A stretch of 41,524 bases of DNA from JBDKVA01 sp039679375 (GTDB lineage Bacteria; Bacillota; Clostridia; Acetivibrionales; DTU013), in the NCBI GenBank assembly GCA_039679375.1, contig JBDKVA010000163.1:1-41524 (forward strand), read 5' to 3'. How positions within the stretch are numbered: position 1 is the first letter of the stretch; each line of letters opens with the position of its first letter. The position numbers and the translations under genes were made by a program. Below, piece after piece: positions 32,932-41,512 of the stretch. The notes under the pieces were generated by a model, which saw only the letters and a program-made list of their open reading frames with translations, was not told the origin of the DNA and did no database searches.

Positions 32932-33946
32932 GCCATATTTTAGTATAGTTATACCGGTATACAATATCGAAAGGCTGATTGATAAAACACTAAGTTCTGT
33001 TTTATTGCAGACGCACCAGGATTGGGAAGCTATTTGTATAGATGACGGATCGCCTGATAAAGCGGGACTTATCTGTGATAACTATGCACAGAAGGATAGC
33101 AGAATAAAGGTTGTTCATAAAAAGAATGAAGGCCTGGCTGCAGCAAGAAACACCGGAATTAAAAATTCAAACGGACAGTATATCATAATTTTGGAGGGCA
33201 GTGATTTATTCGCATCAGATAAAACACTTCAATTTATCAGGAAATTAATCGGAGATAACAGCCCTGATATTGTTTTTGGCAGGTTGCAGGATTTACTGGA
33301 AAAAAAATGGTCAATAACCAATGTGCAAAAAAAATACTGCGTAGACGGGATATTCACTGAAGGCGGTGAAAAGCTTTTAATAAAACTCTTAGAAAATGAA
33401 GACATTTTAGCTTATTCTTCCCCGGTAAATAAGATATATAAACGAAGCTTCATAATTAAAAATAATTTGTGGTTTTGCGAAGGGATTTATCATGACGATG
33501 ATGAATGGGTCCCTAAGGCAATAGCACATACAAAGACAACTTTATTTACGAATGAAATTATTTATTCGGCACTCGATTGGGCTGAATGCTTTGGAAATAT
33601 TAAAAATGAAAAAGGCTTAACCAAAAAGGCTTGCGATAAAATGTTCCTGGCTGAAAGATGCTGTGAATACTTTAGCACACACTTCAGCGGCAATAATGAA
33701 TTATTAGCAAAAGTGTACGAATATTATATCCGTTTTTACCAGTCAGGTATGTGCGGGTTCTTTGAAGTGAATGACAGCCAGTTCAGGATTAAGGTATTGG
33801 AATCAATAAGAAAGCATTCCGGAATTCTTAAGTATGCCAAATATACTGAAAGTATTAATTTAAATATTTTGAGTCTTATCTATAGAACGCTTGGAGCTAG
33901 GGCAACACTTTTCGTTTTGAATAAGAGAATTAAGAGGATGGAATAA
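32924..33946 (+). CDS. GT2 glycosyltransferase with a variant DxD site
   Basis: A 340-residue GT-A fold transferase. FSIVIPVYNIERLIDKTLSSV begins the fold, AICIDDGSPDKAG holds the nucleotide Asp, and NEGLAAARNTGIKNSNGQY follows. The metal-binding position, normally DSDD or DADD, reads ILEGSDLF, so the first acidic residue is Glu and the middle is Gly-Ser. The later YHDDDEWVPK carries acidic catalytic-type residues. The change may weaken metal use or alter donor choice. It overlaps the gene before it by eight bases and is followed three bases later by the CapF-like reductase. Confidence 0.85.
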   Translation: MDKPYFSIVIPVYNIERLIDKTLSSVLLQTHQDWEAICIDDGSPDKAGLICDNYAQKDSRIKVVHKKNEGLAAARNTGIKNSNGQYIIILEGSDLFASDKTLQFIRKLIGDNSPDIVFGRLQDLLEKKWSITNVQKKYCVDGIFTEGGEKLLIKLLENEDILAYSSPVNKIYKRSFIIKNNLWFCEGIYHDDDEWVPKAIAHTKTTLFTNEIIYSALDWAECFGNIKNEKGLTKKACDKMFLAERCCEYFSTHFSGNNELLAKVYEYYIRFYQSGMCGFFEVNDSQFRIKVLESIRKHSGILKYAKYTESINLNILSLIYRTLGARATLFVLNKRIKRME

Positions 33947-33949
33947 AAC

Positions 33950-34690
33950 ATGAAAATATTAATAACAGGGGCAAATGGTTTTATAGGTAAAAATTTAATA
34001 CAGCAATTGGTAAAACGTGATGATATTGAGGTCTTACATTACGATGTAGGATCAAGCGAGGATCTATTAAAAAAGAATTTGAAGGAATGCAATTTCATTT
34101 ATCACTTTGCTGCAGTACATAGACCTAAGGATACCAGTGAATTTTATGCCGTAAATAATGGCTTTTTGGATTATATAATCAGTGAGTTAAAGGCCAATGG
34201 TAACAATTGCCCGTTTTTACTGACATCGTCTATTCAGGCATTGGACAATACGGATTATGGCAGAAGCAAGCATATTGCTGAAATGCATTTAAGAAAATAT
34301 GCTGAGACTACAAATGCCAAAGCAATTATCTACAGGCTTTATAATACTTTTGGCAAATGGGCAACGCCGAATTTGCATTCTGTTGTGGCTACTTTTTGCT
34401 ATAATATAGCACACGATTTACCAATAACAATCAGCAACCGGGACATTGAGATGAAGTTTTACTATATTGATGATGTGATAGAAAGCTTCCTGAATAAACT
34501 CGATGTGATTGAGCCTCCATGTGAAGATGGAATTTACAGGCTTCCTGAAAGTAAGATTTATAATATTACTTTAGGCGATTTGGCGGATACAATAATGTAT
34601 TTCAGGCAATGTGAAAAGGATGATGAAGAAGTTAAAATCAAAAGCAAAATCGCAGAAAAGCTTTATATTGCATATAAGAGTTATAAGTAA
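33950..34690 (+). CDS. CapF/WbjC-like nucleotide-sugar 4-reductase lacking the cupin domain
   Basis: A 246-residue SDR protein with GANGFIGKNL at 7-16, FAAVHRPKDTSEFYAVN, LLTSSIQALDNTDYGRSKHIAE with the catalytic Ser and Tyr-x3-Lys, RLYNTFGKWATPN, SVVATFCYNIAHDLPI and FYYIDDVIESF. These match the reductase half of CapF very closely. CapF proteins continue for a further ~120 residues as a cupin that epimerises C3; here the frame stops at IAYKSYK, right at that boundary, and no cupin sequence is visible behind it. With CapE it should reduce the 4-keto sugar. Without the cupin the likely product is the L-rhamno isomer, as in WbvR-type routes, rather than the L-FucNAc precursor. It could also be a split gene whose cupin lies elsewhere. 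Confidence 0.82.
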   Translation: MKILITGANGFIGKNLIQQLVKRDDIEVLHYDVGSSEDLLKKNLKECNFIYHFAAVHRPKDTSEFYAVNNGFLDYIISELKANGNNCPFLLTSSIQALDNTDYGRSKHIAEMHLRKYAETTNAKAIIYRLYNTFGKWATPNLHSVVATFCYNIAHDLPITISNRDIEMKFYYIDDVIESFLNKLDVIEPPCEDGIYRLPESKIYNITLGDLADTIMYFRQCEKDDEEVKIKSKIAEKLYIAYKSYK

Positions 34691-34707
34691 TCCTGCGGAG
34701 GTTATTT

Positions 34708-34902
34708 ATGGATATTACTGTAATTAATGATGAGGATCAGACTAATTATGCGTGTGAGAAAATGATACTGCTAAAGAAAATACAAATATTAGAAGCTGAA
34801 AATAAGCAACTTTTACAAGAGTACAATATGTATAAACAGGCTTATGAAAGATGGGCTTGCAATAAATTAATTTTACTTATAAAAAGATTATTAAGAAGGT
34901 AA
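34708..34902 (+). CDS. Small coiled-coil protein, 64 aa, unknown function
   Basis: A short gene with a good ribosome site (GCGGAGG, seven bases before ATG). The product has an acidic start (MDITVINDEDQ), a heptad-like helix in the middle (ILLKKIQILEAENKQLLQEY) and a basic amphipathic end (LILLIKRLLRR). No enzyme motif is present. It sits 17 bases after the reductase and 10 bases before a CgeB-type transferase. It could be a membrane-targeting or assembly partner of that enzyme. I do not recognise the family. Confidence 0.65.
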   Translation: MDITVINDEDQTNYACEKMILLKKIQILEAENKQLLQEYNMYKQAYERWACNKLILLIKRLLRR

Positions 34903-34912
34903 GAGCAAATAT

Positions 34913-35926
34913 ATGATTTATAGAAATGGTGTTCAATTCCTATTTAAGAGGAAAAATGCTGAACTGAAAGTTGCTTGTATTTTCGATCCGTTTACCTTCA
35001 AGTGTTTTGAGCCGGAGTGCAGCCTATTTCAGATTACACCAGGTAATTGGAAAAGAGAACTTGAAGATATAAACCCTGATTTCGTTTTTATTGAATCTGC
35101 ATGGCAAGGAAAGGATGATTTATGGGGAGGCAAGGTAATAACTCTCTATGCTGAAATAGGAGATATTGCAAAATATTGTGCAGAAAGATTTATTCCGTTG
35201 ATATTTTGGAATAAAGAAGATCCATACGGATATGAAACGTTTTTGAATACGGCGCGAATTGCAGATGTTGTTCTAACTACAGCTACTGAGTGTGTAGATA
35301 ATTACAAAAGAGAATTAAACCACGAAAATGTTTATTTTATGCACTTTGCAGCTCAACCAAGTATGCATAATCCTATTGAGGAATATGAAAGGGAAGACAA
35401 ATTCTGTTTTGCAGGGGCGTATTATAAGCAATTCCCTGATAGAGTGAAGGATTTTGATATTCTCTACAACACGCTTAATAATTATAAAGGCGTCGATATA
35501 TATGATAGATTTCATAATGATAAAAAAAGGTGTTTTCCGGCGAAGTATCGACAAAGTGTAAAAGGGACACTTCCATATAACGAAATATCAAAAGCATATA
35601 AGGGCTATAATTTCGGAATTAACATTAATACGATTACGGATTCGGATTCAATGTTTGCACGACGAGTGTTTGAGTTAATGGCTTCAAATACAATCGTAGT
35701 AGGAAACTATTCAAAAGGACTGGTTAGTTATTTTGGTGATTTGACAATATCAAGTAATGATCCCAATGAGATTATAGAAAGGTTAAACGAAATCTGTAAA
35801 ACAAAAGATACATTTGAGGAATTTAGAAAAAGGGCTTTGGAAAGGGTAATGTCAAGAGAACTATATTCGCATAGGTTAAAGTTTATTTGTGATATTTTAT
35901 TCGGAGAAGAAATAGGGGTCAGATAA
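34913..35926 (+). CDS. CgeB-family (DUF3880-type) glycosyltransferase
   Basis: A 337-residue protein. The N-terminal half is the DUF3880-like domain (VACIFDPFTFKCFEPE, ITPGNWKRELEDINPDFVFI and ESAWQGKDDLWGGKV). A GT1-type donor domain follows (FCFAGAYYKQFPDRVKDF, NFGININTITDSDSMFARR, VFELMASNTIVVGNYSKGL). CgeB proteins were first seen in spore-coat maturation but the family is common in glycan loci. ATG 34913 has a weak AAGGTAAGAG upstream, and its stop shares one base with the next start (TAATG). Sugar specificity is unknown. Confidence 0.83.
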   Translation: MIYRNGVQFLFKRKNAELKVACIFDPFTFKCFEPECSLFQITPGNWKRELEDINPDFVFIESAWQGKDDLWGGKVITLYAEIGDIAKYCAERFIPLIFWNKEDPYGYETFLNTARIADVVLTTATECVDNYKRELNHENVYFMHFAAQPSMHNPIEEYEREDKFCFAGAYYKQFPDRVKDFDILYNTLNNYKGVDIYDRFHNDKKRCFPAKYRQSVKGTLPYNEISKAYKGYNFGININTITDSDSMFARRVFELMASNTIVVGNYSKGLVSYFGDLTISSNDPNEIIERLNEICKTKDTFEEFRKRALERVMSRELYSHRLKFICDILFGEEIGVR

Positions 35927-37071
35927 TGAAAATATTATTTATAAATCCCTGGCTGGCCACCGGTGGTCTGGAACGAGCTCTTGTAAACCTGGCAAATGCA
36001 CTTGTGAAAAGAGGACATGAAGTAATAATAAAAACAATAGATAACAATAGCGAGCTGGTACCACAATTAAACGAAAGGGTACGGTACATTGCAGTTCCTC
36101 GCAAGCAATTCCCGATAGTATTTAAGATTAAAGGTTCGTGGAGGATATTCAATTTTGAAAATTGGTTTAAGTTTTCATCTCCACGTACGGTTTATAAATA
36201 TTATGTTGGGACAGAGAAATATGATGTAGAAGTAGCTTTTTTTAGGGGGTATCCTATTAAAATAATAAGTGGTTCTACGAATAAAGATTCTATTAAGCTT
36301 GCATGGGTACATAGTGATTCTATGGAGTGCGCCGGAATGAGCATGGGTTTTATAAGCTTTAAACAGGCTGCTAAAGCGTATAAAAGATTTAATAAAATTA
36401 TTTGTGTTTCTAAGCAGGCACAAGAAAAATTTTTGCAACGGATGGGGAACTTCGATAATATATGTACCATTTACAATATTAATAACATAAAAAATATAGT
36501 AAGTAAATCAGAAGAATTTTTAGAAAATAAATATTTATTTGATTTAGACAAATTTAAAATAATAGCTGTAGGGCACTTAATTAGATCAAAGGGTTTTGAG
36601 CGATTGTTTGAGGTTTGCAAAAGACTAAATGAAGATAAACTTGATTATACATTAACGATAGTAGGTGAGGGCTCAGACAGAGATATTCTTCGACGCTATA
36701 TAGAAGAAAATAAACTGGATAATGTTTTTTTGGTAGGTTTACAGGAAAATCCATATAAGTTCATGAAACATGCAGATTTATTAGTATGTTCATCGTATTA
36801 TGAAGGCTATAATCTTACCATAGCTGAAAGCCTTATAATCGGTACGCCTGTACTCAGTACTAATTGTACGGGACCATGTGAGATTCTTGACAATGGTGAA
36901 TATGGGATGATAGTTGAAAATAGTACTGAGGGGTTATATCAAGGTATTAAGAAGATAATGACTGATAAGGATTTGTATCTTCATTATAAAGAAAACACTG
37001 TCAAAAGATTACCATTTTTCGATGAAAATAGAATTATTAATGAAGTGGAGAACTTATTTACATATGAGTAA
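35926..37071 (+). CDS. GT4 glycosyltransferase
   Basis: A 381-residue GT-B protein. NPWLATGGLERALVNLANAL is the classic GT4 N-terminal glycine-rich start. AWVHSDSMECAG is in the acceptor domain. IIAVGHLIRSKGFERLFEVC, LTIVGEGSDRDILRRYI, VFLVGLQENPYKFMKHADLL and CSSYYEGYNLTIAESLIIGT form the donor site with E-x7-E. It has the translational-coupling junction TAATG with the CgeB gene. Its end overlaps the next gene by eight bases. Confidence 0.88.
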   Translation: MKILFINPWLATGGLERALVNLANALVKRGHEVIIKTIDNNSELVPQLNERVRYIAVPRKQFPIVFKIKGSWRIFNFENWFKFSSPRTVYKYYVGTEKYDVEVAFFRGYPIKIISGSTNKDSIKLAWVHSDSMECAGMSMGFISFKQAAKAYKRFNKIICVSKQAQEKFLQRMGNFDNICTIYNINNIKNIVSKSEEFLENKYLFDLDKFKIIAVGHLIRSKGFERLFEVCKRLNEDKLDYTLTIVGEGSDRDILRRYIEENKLDNVFLVGLQENPYKFMKHADLLVCSSYYEGYNLTIAESLIIGTPVLSTNCTGPCEILDNGEYGMIVENSTEGLYQGIKKIMTDKDLYLHYKENTVKRLPFFDENRIINEVENLFTYE

Positions 37072-38101
37072 TCCAATGATTAGTATAATTGTACCGGTTT
37101 ATAAAGCTGAAACATATTTATATCGTTGCATCGATAGTATTCTTTCGCAAACTTTTACCAGTTTTGAATTGATTTTAATCGATGATGGCAGTCCAGATTT
37201 ATGTGGAACAATTTGCGATGAATATGCACGAAAAGATAGCAGAGTTAAAGTAATACATAAAGAAAATGGAGGTGTTTCAAAGGCCAGGAATACGGGTATT
37301 GAAGCTGCAATTGGAAAATATATCGGATTTGTTGATAGCGATGATTATGTAGAACCAACTATGTATGAAAAATTATATAATAGTATAATGACTTATAATA
37401 CCGATCTTGCCATGTGTAGCTATACTTCCGTAATTAACGGTAACAAGATTGATGTATTTCATAACCTTTGTAATAACGAATATTTAGATCGAGAATATAT
37501 TGAAAATGTAGTATTCACAAACATTATTTTATGTAATACACCAGGATATTTTTCATTATGGAATAAGTTATTTAAAAGTGAAATTATAAAAAAAAATAAT
37601 ATAAGATTAGATATAGAAATGTTTTTTGGAGAAGACTTACTATTTGTTTTAGATTATTTACTAAATATTAAATCGATGTCTTGCGAAGCACTGCCACTAT
37701 ATAACTATATTACTTCTGAAACAGGACTTTTTAGCAAGTATAGAAGAGAATTTATTTATGATATCATGAAATGTAGAAGGACATTGATAGTGAAGTTAAC
37801 AAAATTCAATGAAATTGATAAGTCCTTTATCTCAGTAAATATAAAATACTATGCCTATATTTGTAGATATCTAAAGGAAGTGCTAAATAAAGAGAATAAG
37901 TCTTATCAAAAAAAAATAATATTAAATTCACTAAAGAACCATGATGTAATCAAAACAATAAGTGTAATAAGTAGTATTAAAAGAATAAATTTAATAAAAT
38001 ACCAATGGTCGAGAAGGAATCTGATTTTACCATATCTTATAAAATATAAATTATATTGGTCAGCATATAAATTTATAAAAATTAAATATGAATGGTTATA
38101 A
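37064..38101 (+). CDS. GT2 glycosyltransferase
   Basis: A 345-residue GT-A enzyme. It has ISIIVPVYKAETYLYRCIDS, LILIDDGSPDLCG, NGGVSKARNTGIEAAIGKY and the intact DxD motif FVDSDDYVEP. EDLLFVLDYLL, further on, has the acidic pair typical of the catalytic base. The open frame begins at 37022, but ATG 37064, overlapping the preceding stop codon, gives the standard N-terminus. The C-terminal ~120 residues are Lys/Ile/Asn rich and probably membrane-associated. Confidence 0.87.
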   Translation: MSNPMISIIVPVYKAETYLYRCIDSILSQTFTSFELILIDDGSPDLCGTICDEYARKDSRVKVIHKENGGVSKARNTGIEAAIGKYIGFVDSDDYVEPTMYEKLYNSIMTYNTDLAMCSYTSVINGNKIDVFHNLCNNEYLDREYIENVVFTNIILCNTPGYFSLWNKLFKSEIIKKNNIRLDIEMFFGEDLLFVLDYLLNIKSMSCEALPLYNYITSETGLFSKYRREFIYDIMKCRRTLIVKLTKFNEIDKSFISVNIKYYAYICRYLKEVLNKENKSYQKKIILNSLKNHDVIKTISVISSIKRINLIKYQWSRRNLILPYLIKYKLYWSAYKFIKIKYEWL

Positions 38102-38121
38102 AAAGGATAGGAGTTATATTA

Positions 38122-38967
38122 ATGACTTATCAAAAATGGACGACTATTATAAAACCAAAAACAGGGTGGTTTGATATAGATTTAAATGAGCTTTGGAAAT
38201 ATCGTGATTTAGTGGTGATGTTTGTTAAGCGGAATTTCACAACTATGTATAAGCAAACAATTTTAGGACCTGCATGGATATTAATTAATCCGCTGATTAC
38301 TACTCTAATGTTTACGATAGTATTTGGTAATATTGCAAAAATACCAACAGAAGGATTGCCACCGTTTATATTCTATATGGCAGGAAATACATTATGGTCG
38401 TACTTTGCAAACTGCCTGACTTCAACGTCTTCAACTTTTACCGCTAATGCGGGAATTTTTGGGAAGGTATATTTTCCAAGGCTTGTAACCCCGATTTCTA
38501 CGGTAATTACAGGACTTATTAACTTTATGATTCAGTTTGTAATGCTTATTGGTTTTGTAATTTATTTTAAATTGAATGGATCAAATATACAACTAAATTG
38601 GTGGCTACTTCTAGTACCTTTATTGGTAATTCAAACAGCAGTTTTAGGACTGGGGGTAGGAATTATAATATCATCATTAACAACGAAATATAGAGATCTG
38701 AATGTATTGGTGAGTTTTGGGGTTCAACTCTGGATGTATGCAACCCCAATTGTGTATCCAGTATCACAGCTGCCTGATAGTTATAAAGCGTTAATTATGT
38801 TAAATCCTATGGCACCTACTGTAGAAGCATTCAGGTATGCATTTTTTGGGACAGGTAAAGTGGATATGCCATATTTGTTATTAAGTGCAGGCATTACGTT
38901 GTTAGTTCTATTTATTGGAGTAATGCTATTTAGTAAAGTAGAAAAGACTTTCATGGATACGGTTTGA
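38122..38967 (+). CDS. wzm: ABC-2 polysaccharide exporter permease (Wzm/TagG/RfbA type)
   Basis: The 281-residue protein has six hydrophobic helices and the family features ELWKYRDLVVMFVKRNFTTMYKQT near the start (the amphipathic interface helix and coupling region), LGPAWILINPLITTLMFTIVF, a loop with GKVYFPRLVTPIST, and QLWMYATPIVYP and LNPMAPTVEAFRYAF near the end. It exports a lipid-linked glycan across the membrane together with the ATPase next door. The open frame starts at 38092; ATG 38122 with GGAG nine bases upstream is preferred. Confidence 0.93.
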   Translation: MTYQKWTTIIKPKTGWFDIDLNELWKYRDLVVMFVKRNFTTMYKQTILGPAWILINPLITTLMFTIVFGNIAKIPTEGLPPFIFYMAGNTLWSYFANCLTSTSSTFTANAGIFGKVYFPRLVTPISTVITGLINFMIQFVMLIGFVIYFKLNGSNIQLNWWLLLVPLLVIQTAVLGLGVGIIISSLTTKYRDLNVLVSFGVQLWMYATPIVYPVSQLPDSYKALIMLNPMAPTVEAFRYAFFGTGKVDMPYLLLSAGITLLVLFIGVMLFSKVEKTFMDTV

Positions 38968-38980
38968 TGGGGGTGCTTTA

Positions 38981-40246
38981 ATGAACGATGTTGTTATAAA
39001 AATCGAGGATTTATATAAGCAATACAGACTGGGAGTAATCGGGGGAGATACGTTACAGGCTGACTTACAGAGCTGGTGGGCTAAGGTGAGGGGAAAGGAA
39101 GATCCCAATATAAAAATCGGCACTAAAAACCATAACAAGAATGAAACATTTATGGCGTTAAATGGTATAAATTTAGAGGTGCATAAAGGTGATACTTTAG
39201 GGATAATTGGCCGAAATGGGGCTGGAAAGTCTACTATGCTTAAAGTTTTATCACGAGTCACGGCACCAACAAAAGGTAGAATTTACATTAATGGTAGAAT
39301 ATCAAGTATGCTTGAGGTAGGAACCGGATTTAATGGTGAGCTTACAGGCAGGGAAAATGTATATCTCAATGGCGCTATTCTAGGTATGAGTAAAGCTGAA
39401 GTAGATAGCAAAATAGAACAGATTATTGATTTCTCGGAGGTAAGACAATTTATTGATACGCCTGTAAAAAGATATTCAAGCGGTATGTATGTGAAACTAG
39501 CTTTTGCTGTAGCTGCTCACCTTGACAGCGAAATTCTTGTAATGGATGAAGTGTTGGCTGTTGGAGATATGAAATTTCAGCAGAAGTGTCTTGGCAAGAT
39601 GGGAGATGCTGCCAATAATGAAGGTAGAACTGTTCTTTACGTGAGCCATAATATGAATACAATAAGACAGCTATGTAACAGGTGCATTGTGATAAATAAA
39701 GGCAGAATTATTTATAATGGAGATGTTGAAGAAGCTATACAAATCTATTCGGAAAATAATAATATTGAAAAGAAAATCCATAATCAAATTATTAATAATA
39801 TTAGTGAAATTCAACATTTAAAAGCAAAAATATTAAGTACCACAATATTAAATACAGAAGATGCAACATATTATACAGATGAAAAAATGCAATTTATGTT
39901 TGAATTATATTCGAATTTCGATATAAATAATATTCATGCAAGAGTAATCATTCTAAGTAAAGAAGAAATTCCAGTTGGTATCACATTTACAGATGAATTT
40001 TCATGTAAAATAGGTATCAATAAAAACAAATTTGAGTTTGATATGACAGGCTTAGCGCCAGGTTTATATAGCTCTAGAATAATTTTATCCCTTGTAAATG
40101 AATTTGCAACAGTTGAAAGGATCGATATTGTAGAGAAAGCGATGACTTTTGAAATTGTTCCTAAGGACGGATACTGTTATAATATCCCTTGGCTAAGTAA
40201 ATCATGGGGGTATCATAAGTATCTCAATGCAAAATCTATAGATTAA
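38981..40246 (+). CDS. wzt: ABC exporter ATPase with C-terminal carbohydrate-recognition domain (Wzt type)
   Basis: The 421-residue protein has Walker A GRNGAGKST at 77-85, the signature YSSGM at 165-169 and Walker B EILVMDEVLAVGD around 184-196, with YVSHNMNTIRQLC as H-loop. An extra ~150-residue C-terminal region (~260-421) rich in beta strands (TYYTDEKMQFMFELYSNF ... GLAPGLYSSRIILSL) resembles the Wzt domain that reads a terminal modification of the glycan before export. An insertion at residues ~20-55 (SWWAKVRGK) is normal for this group. It is coupled to wzm with a 13-base gap and GGGGG before ATG. The polysaccharide is therefore probably length-controlled by an end cap. Confidence 0.92.
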   Translation: MNDVVIKIEDLYKQYRLGVIGGDTLQADLQSWWAKVRGKEDPNIKIGTKNHNKNETFMALNGINLEVHKGDTLGIIGRNGAGKSTMLKVLSRVTAPTKGRIYINGRISSMLEVGTGFNGELTGRENVYLNGAILGMSKAEVDSKIEQIIDFSEVRQFIDTPVKRYSSGMYVKLAFAVAAHLDSEILVMDEVLAVGDMKFQQKCLGKMGDAANNEGRTVLYVSHNMNTIRQLCNRCIVINKGRIIYNGDVEEAIQIYSENNNIEKKIHNQIINNISEIQHLKAKILSTTILNTEDATYYTDEKMQFMFELYSNFDINNIHARVIILSKEEIPVGITFTDEFSCKIGINKNKFEFDMTGLAPGLYSSRIILSLVNEFATVERIDIVEKAMTFEIVPKDGYCYNIPWLSKSWGYHKYLNAKSID

Positions 40247-40258
40247 GGTTAAAATAGT

Positions 40259-41512
40259 ATGGAATTTTTTAATAAACTAAGGTTGAAATTTAATCATTTA
40301 CTATTATGGACAAAGAATGGATTAAAGAATATCATAATTTTTTTTAGATCAAAAATAATTAGATATTATGAATTTATTGTTCTTTGTTTAAAATATATAA
40401 GAAATATAAGAAATAATTTTGTTAACATTAAAAAAGATGATGCAGTAATGAAATTAGAAAAGATAAAGCCTAATTGCGGAAGACTAAATAATAATTTCTA
40501 TAATCCTACGATTTTGGATAATCTTGATCTATCAATTGTAATACCAGCGTATAATGTCAGTAATTATATAGATGCTTGCATAACATCAATTTTATCTCAG
40601 GTAACTAAATATAAATATAACATTATAATAATTAATGATGGATCTCAAGATGATACTGAACAAAAATTACAAAAATATAAGAATAGAGATAACATACTGA
40701 TAATAAACCAAACTAATAATGGTCAAGCTTTCGCAAGAAATAGAGCACTTGAGTATTGCGATGGCAAATATTTAATGTTTGTAGATGCAGATGATATATT
40801 ACTTCAAGGGACAATAGAAAAATTGCTAAACATAGCAAATGGAAATGATTATGATATTATAGAAGGAGTAATAATAAGCTTTCATAATCAAGAAGCAATA
40901 CTAGATGATGCAAAAAAATTAACAAAAAAGATCAGAGTATTTGAATATAGTAAAAATCCATACCATGTATTATCAAGTAAAGGATATTCGCCTGGTAAAA
41001 TATTCAAAAGAGAATTATGGAATCAAATTAGGTATCCTGAGGGTTATATTTTTGAGGATACAATTATTAAATTAGTTGTTAGGAGATATTGTAAAAGATG
41101 TGCATTTTATGATGATTATGTTTATGGATATAGATATAATGTTAATTCAACGACTCGTAGCGGTAATGCCATAAGGGCTTTGGATGCATTATGGGTTTTA
41201 CCAAAAGTTATCGAAATAAGTAAGGAACTGAATATTTCTACAGATAAAATATTTTACTTATTAATCTTAAATCACTTAGGAATCCTAATGAGAAACATAG
41301 TATACAATTTAGATACCATTATACAAAAATATGTACTAGTAATAAGTAGCGAGATTATAAAAGAGTATTATTTAGATAATTCAAGAAGGTTACCATTTCT
41401 ATTCAAATTGCTGGAGAAATCAATTATTACATTAAACTTCGATAACTGGATTCTTGTATCTGATTTCTTAGGAAGATATAATGTTTTAAAAAAATGGCGA
41501 GAAAGTAACTGA
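40259..41512 (+). CDS. GT2 glycosyltransferase with N-terminal amphipathic extension
   Basis: A 417-residue protein whose GT-A domain begins late (LSIVIPAYNVSNYIDACITS at ~92). The DxD motif FVDADDILL is at ~175, with NNGQAFARNRALEYCDGKY before it. The first ~85 residues are basic and hydrophobic (FNHLLLWTKNGLKNIIIFF and others) and may bind the membrane. YIFEDTIIKLVVRRY has the catalytic-type acidic pair. The ribosome site is weak. The gene is complete, ending twelve bases before the window edge, and the operon probably continues, since GAGGTG follows its stop. It is one of the most AT-rich genes in the window. Confidence 0.86.
   Translation: MEFFNKLRLKFNHLLLWTKNGLKNIIIFFRSKIIRYYEFIVLCLKYIRNIRNNFVNIKKDDAVMKLEKIKPNCGRLNNNFYNPTILDNLDLSIVIPAYNVSNYIDACITSILSQVTKYKYNIIIINDGSQDDTEQKLQKYKNRDNILIINQTNNGQAFARNRALEYCDGKYLMFVDADDILLQGTIEKLLNIANGNDYDIIEGVIISFHNQEAILDDAKKLTKKIRVFEYSKNPYHVLSSKGYSPGKIFKRELWNQIRYPEGYIFEDTIIKLVVRRYCKRCAFYDDYVYGYRYNVNSTTRSGNAIRALDALWVLPKVIEISKELNISTDKIFYLLILNHLGILMRNIVYNLDTIIQKYVLVISSEIIKEYYLDNSRRLPFLFKLLEKSIITLNFDNWILVSDFLGRYNVLKKWRESN

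Noticed and set aside
39947..39962. 16-base exact match of the wzt gene with the repeat at 11227-11242
   Set aside because: It is AT-rich sequence inside a coding region (ILSKEE codons) without a second repeat unit; probably chance.
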